Part shown: positions 6,355 to 8,442 of the stretch, in pieces
Numbering within the stretch: the stretch's first letter is position 1
How the letters are laid out: the number at the start of each line of letters is the position of its first letter
Source of the DNA: an uncultured Clostridium sp.
GTDB lineage: Bacteria > Bacillota > Clostridia > TANB77 > CAG-508
Length of the DNA: 8,442 nucleotides
Assembly: GCA_900556345.1 (NCBI GenBank)
Contig: USOM01000029.1
Coordinates: 1 to 8,442 of the forward strand
Direction of reading: 5' to 3'
The notes under the pieces: model-generated
What the model was told of the DNA's origin: nothing
What the model saw: only the letters and a program-made list of their open reading frames with translations
Database searches by the model: none
Position numbers and translations under genes: made by a program

Positions 6355-7872
6355 TTATTTCATTTTATTCTTTAAGAATGTACTTATCATATTTCTTTCT
6401 TGTTTGCTTAATCCGATTACTATAATGATTAAACTTAATGAAATGCTGTTTAAACAGAGAATCGAGATTAGCCCCCAAATAGTCTGTGGAATAAACAATG
6501 TAATTATTTTGCATATAAACAATGCTGGTACTGCTACGCAGAAGCAAGGTTTGATTACTTTTTTAAGCAATTCATTTATTCTTATGATTGAAACTTTTGA
6601 TGCTATCCATACTCGTATTGTACAAACAAATATTTCATACAATACCATTGCTATTATCAGGGCATTAGGATCATTGGTTATTATGCCGGCATAGTAGCTG
6701 ATAGGCAAAACTAATAAATATATAGCTTCGGGCCATATCATAAATTTAGTAATATTACCGGTTGCATATACTGCTGTTCGTATTGTTTCAAAAGAAGCAT
6801 AGGTAAGACTCAGAAATATGGTGCATTGTGCATAAGTCACAGCATATGGTGGCACATTACCTAGCCAGAGGTGCATGATATATTCCGTTTGAAAAAGAAA
6901 TGGTATCATTATAAAAAAAATAAGAAATACTTGAAATTTACTTCCTGCATAGACAAGCTTTTTATGTATATCCAGCTCACCATTGGCATATGTTTTTGTT
7001 ATTTGTGGAGCAATGGCACGTTGCAAATTTTGAGCAAATGACAGAACTGAGTTTTTCAATTGCATTGAAATTGTATATACAGCGTTAATAGCCACCCCGA
7101 ATGTAAGATTGATAACGAGGATAAACCCTTGTGACGAAAGAACCTGCAAAGCACCGGAAGCAGAGGATATACCGGCAAATTTGCCAATTTGCATTATTTG
7201 GTTTTTGTCTATAATCATATGGTAATGGACTTCCGGAAATTTGCGATGGCAATATATCTGATAAGCTATTCTTATTAATATGCTTATTGTTGCCATCAAT
7301 ATAGCATAGATTAATAAACGGCCGGTAGGAAAGTAACTAAGGCAATAGGCTGAAGCACATGTTAAGATTACTTGAAGAATACTGATAGCAGCAAAAGCAT
7401 TCATTTTTTCATGTGCTACGATTAGTGAATTATAAGGAATACTTATAAGATTGACTATACAAGTGAGTACTGATATTTGAAACACCCATTGGGCTGCATC
7501 CATACTTTCCGCTGGTATGTTTATTTTGGTATGTAGAAACCATAGACCTCCGACCTCAAGTAGTATAAATATGATTCCGGACAATAAGAATATGACATTT
7601 AAGCAAGAACAAAATACTTTATTTGGATCACCGTTATCACGTCCTATTTCATAGGTCAGAAAACGTTGTACGGCATTGCCCATTCCACCACTGAAAACAG
7701 CGAACATACTGACAATACTACCAACGACACCATAGATTCCCATATCCTCTACACCAAGATTGGCAAGTGTTAAACGTGTGGTATACAAATTTAACCACAT
7801 CGTAAACAGCATACGTACATAAAGTAAAATGGTGTTTTTAGCTAAGCGATTTTTGTTAAAATTGTCAGACAT
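6355..7872 (-). CDS. wzx: Wzx-type polysaccharide flippase (MOP superfamily)
   Basis: A 505-residue polytopic inner-membrane protein with about 14 hydrophobic segments (roughly 12-34, 45-62, 88-112, 129-149, 157-179, 186-206, 230-250, 255-278, 311-331, 345-367, 378-397, 402-423, 440-461, 465-487), the length and topology of Wzx lipid-linked oligosaccharide flippases. The N-terminus NRLAKNTILLYVRMLFTMW (8-26), then TRLTLANLGVEDMGIYGVVG (32-51) and GGMGNAVQRFLTYEIGR (62-78), match the form I know from Bacteroidales capsule loci. It would move the completed undecaprenyl-linked repeat unit across the inner membrane for the polymerase encoded downstream. The ATG is preceded by A/T-rich sequence with no Shine-Dalgarno motif. 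GC is a little higher (about 36% in sampled lines) than in the downstream genes (about 31%). It is the first recognisable gene of the cluster in this window and is set apart by the gap that follows it. Confidence 0.93.
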   Translation of the reverse strand: MSDNFNKNRLAKNTILLYVRMLFTMWLNLYTTRLTLANLGVEDMGIYGVVGSIVSMFAVFSGGMGNAVQRFLTYEIGRDNGDPNKVFCSCLNVIFLLSGIIFILLEVGGLWFLHTKINIPAESMDAAQWVFQISVLTCIVNLISIPYNSLIVAHEKMNAFAAISILQVILTCASAYCLSYFPTGRLLIYAILMATISILIRIAYQIYCHRKFPEVHYHMIIDKNQIMQIGKFAGISSASGALQVLSSQGFILVINLTFGVAINAVYTISMQLKNSVLSFAQNLQRAIAPQITKTYANGELDIHKKLVYAGSKFQVFLIFFIMIPFLFQTEYIMHLWLGNVPPYAVTYAQCTIFLSLTYASFETIRTAVYATGNITKFMIWPEAIYLLVLPISYYAGIITNDPNALIIAMVLYEIFVCTIRVWIASKVSIIRINELLKKVIKPCFCVAVPALFICKIITLFIPQTIWGLISILCLNSISLSLIIIVIGLSKQERNMISTFLKNKMK

Positions 7873-8201
7873 TGATGGATGGAATGTTTATTTTAAAAGT
7901 TTTTCTTCTATTTGTTTAATAGATATCTTTCTGATTTCAAGAAAAAATGTTATTTTTAATGAGCTAATAGTCAACAATATGAATTTAGAAAATTTCTTCC
8001 AATTAAGTTTCTCTTACAGGATGGGTCAGGTTTCATTTACCAACGAATGAATCTTGTTTAATATTAACCATTTCTTTATGGAATTCTATATTCCGACCCA
8101 AGATAGGATATGAACCTTACCTCTTTTTCACACGGTCACAGATCGAGCGACTGCTTTTTTATAAATTAGTAGATGGTAGAGAAAATCTTATTTAACGGTG
8201 A
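7873..8201. other. Region upstream of the flippase gene, no gene seen
   Basis: This AT-rich stretch precedes the flippase start. I find no convincing reading frame on either strand, no tRNA and no exact Bacteroides-type -7 box (TAnnTTTG) reading toward the flippase. The closest match is TATCTTGG on the minus strand (8105-8098), one base off and without a TTTG at the right spacing. A possible RNA fold at 8022-8100 is listed separately. A plus-strand frame at 7829-8050 overlaps the flippase start and looks like noise. Confidence 0.55.
8022..8100 (-). promoter_or_regulatory. Possible stem-loop in the flippase leader
   Basis: TGGGTCAGG (8022-8030) and CCGACCCA (8093-8100) can form an 8-pair, GC-rich stem with one bulged base. 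The enclosed bases can form TTCATT/AATGAA (8032-8037 with 8046-8051, 8-base loop) and GGAAT/ATTCC (8080-8084 with 8090-8094); the last shares two bases with the outer stem, so the two would compete. GC-rich pairing stands out in this AT-rich interval, about 150-230 bases before the flippase start. It could be a structured leader or remnant terminator stem. I recognise no known riboswitch. Confidence 0.25.
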
Positions 8202-8442
8202 ACTTCTAAATGCGTTTGCTTCCTCTCGATAACTTTGTTACGAAGTTTATGTTATAGAAAAAAGTTTCGGGAAAGAATAGCCTGTATCACACCTCAAGCG
8301 TGTCTGTTGCCTTTGAAGGCACTTTTGGAAAACAGTTCATTCAAAATGACGGTAACATCCGTTTCAAGCAAAGAATAATTCTGTGAATTTTCTTTTCTGT
8401 CATATCAGTTGTATTCCGTTTTTCAAGGCTTCCTGCACTACC
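8202..8442. other. Possible gene relic or conserved leader at the right edge
   Basis: Base composition rises here (85 G+C in the 222 bases from 8221, about 38%), while no full gene fits. Several frames are open for longer than the neighbouring intergenic DNA. On the plus strand these are 8202-8375 (58 codons, no early ATG) and 8258-8383 (42 codons, directly after a 15-codon ATG frame at 8210-8254 in the same phase). On the minus strand they are 8404-8297 (36 codons, including SLLETDVTVILNELFSKSAF) and 8442-8344. A minus frame entering from the edge (VVQEALKNGIQLI, stop at 8402-8400) could be the C-terminus of an upstream cluster gene. Competing frames on both strands point to a degraded gene or a conserved non-coding leader; I cannot choose between them. 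Confidence 0.3.

Noticed and set aside
6365..6694. Two frames (minus 6365-6547, plus 6404-6694) over the 3' end of the flippase gene
   Set aside because: Both lie inside the flippase coding sequence in other phases, with no family resemblance; they are shadows.
7829..8050. A 73-codon plus-strand frame across the flippase start and upstream region
   Set aside because: It begins antisense to the flippase N-terminus, has low-complexity Phe/Ser/Asn content, and runs against every real gene here.
8228..8255. Inverted repeat around AACTTTGTTACGAAGTT as a recombinase or inversion site
   Set aside because: The arms are only 5 bases (AACTT/AAGTT), with no second copy in the window and no recombinase gene. 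It is too weak to call a promoter-inversion site.
1..8442. CRISPR arrays, insertion sequences, tRNA or rRNA genes
   Set aside because: I saw no regularly spaced repeats, transposase-like protein, terminal inverted repeats with target duplications, or RNA-gene signatures on either strand.

Overview
The window looks like part of a surface-polysaccharide (capsule or exopolysaccharide) biosynthesis locus from a member of the Bacteroidales, most likely Bacteroides, Phocaeicola or Parabacteroides. The assignment rests on three things: AT-rich coding sequence (about 31% GC in sampled lines), start codons with A/T-rich leaders and no Shine-Dalgarno sequence, and a flippase, polymerase and glycosyltransferase set of the kind found in gut Bacteroidales capsule clusters. 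The genus is inference; no rRNA or housekeeping gene is present to fix it.

All recognisable genes lie on the minus strand, so transcription runs from high to low coordinates. In that order: a poorly coding stretch (8442-7873); a Wzx-type flippase (7872-6355); a 441-base gap; a pyruvyl-transferase-family protein (5913-4942); two GT4-type glycosyltransferases (4949-3687 and 3720-2596); a Wzy-type repeat-unit polymerase (2590-1259, TTG start); a third GT4-type glycosyltransferase (1262-117); and the first 41 codons of a further gene running off the left edge (124-1), probably a hexapeptide-repeat acyltransferase.

From the pyruvyl-transferase gene to the left edge the genes are packed tightly: junctions are 8-base, 34-base, 4-base and 8-base overlaps plus one 5-base gap, which indicates one co-transcribed and probably translationally coupled unit. 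The flippase is separated from this block and is slightly richer in GC.

Together the genes fit a Wzx/Wzy pathway. Glycosyltransferases extend a lipid-linked repeat unit on the cytoplasmic face, the pyruvyl-transferase-family protein and the acyltransferase may decorate it, Wzx flips it, and Wzy polymerises it outside the inner membrane. The initiating sugar-phosphate transferase, chain-length and export genes, and nucleotide-sugar synthesis genes are not in the window. I see no evidence of a new kind of system. The points most worth a second look are the two non-genic stretches, which may hold gene relics or leader-RNA structure, and three start or overlap decisions that automated annotation could miss.
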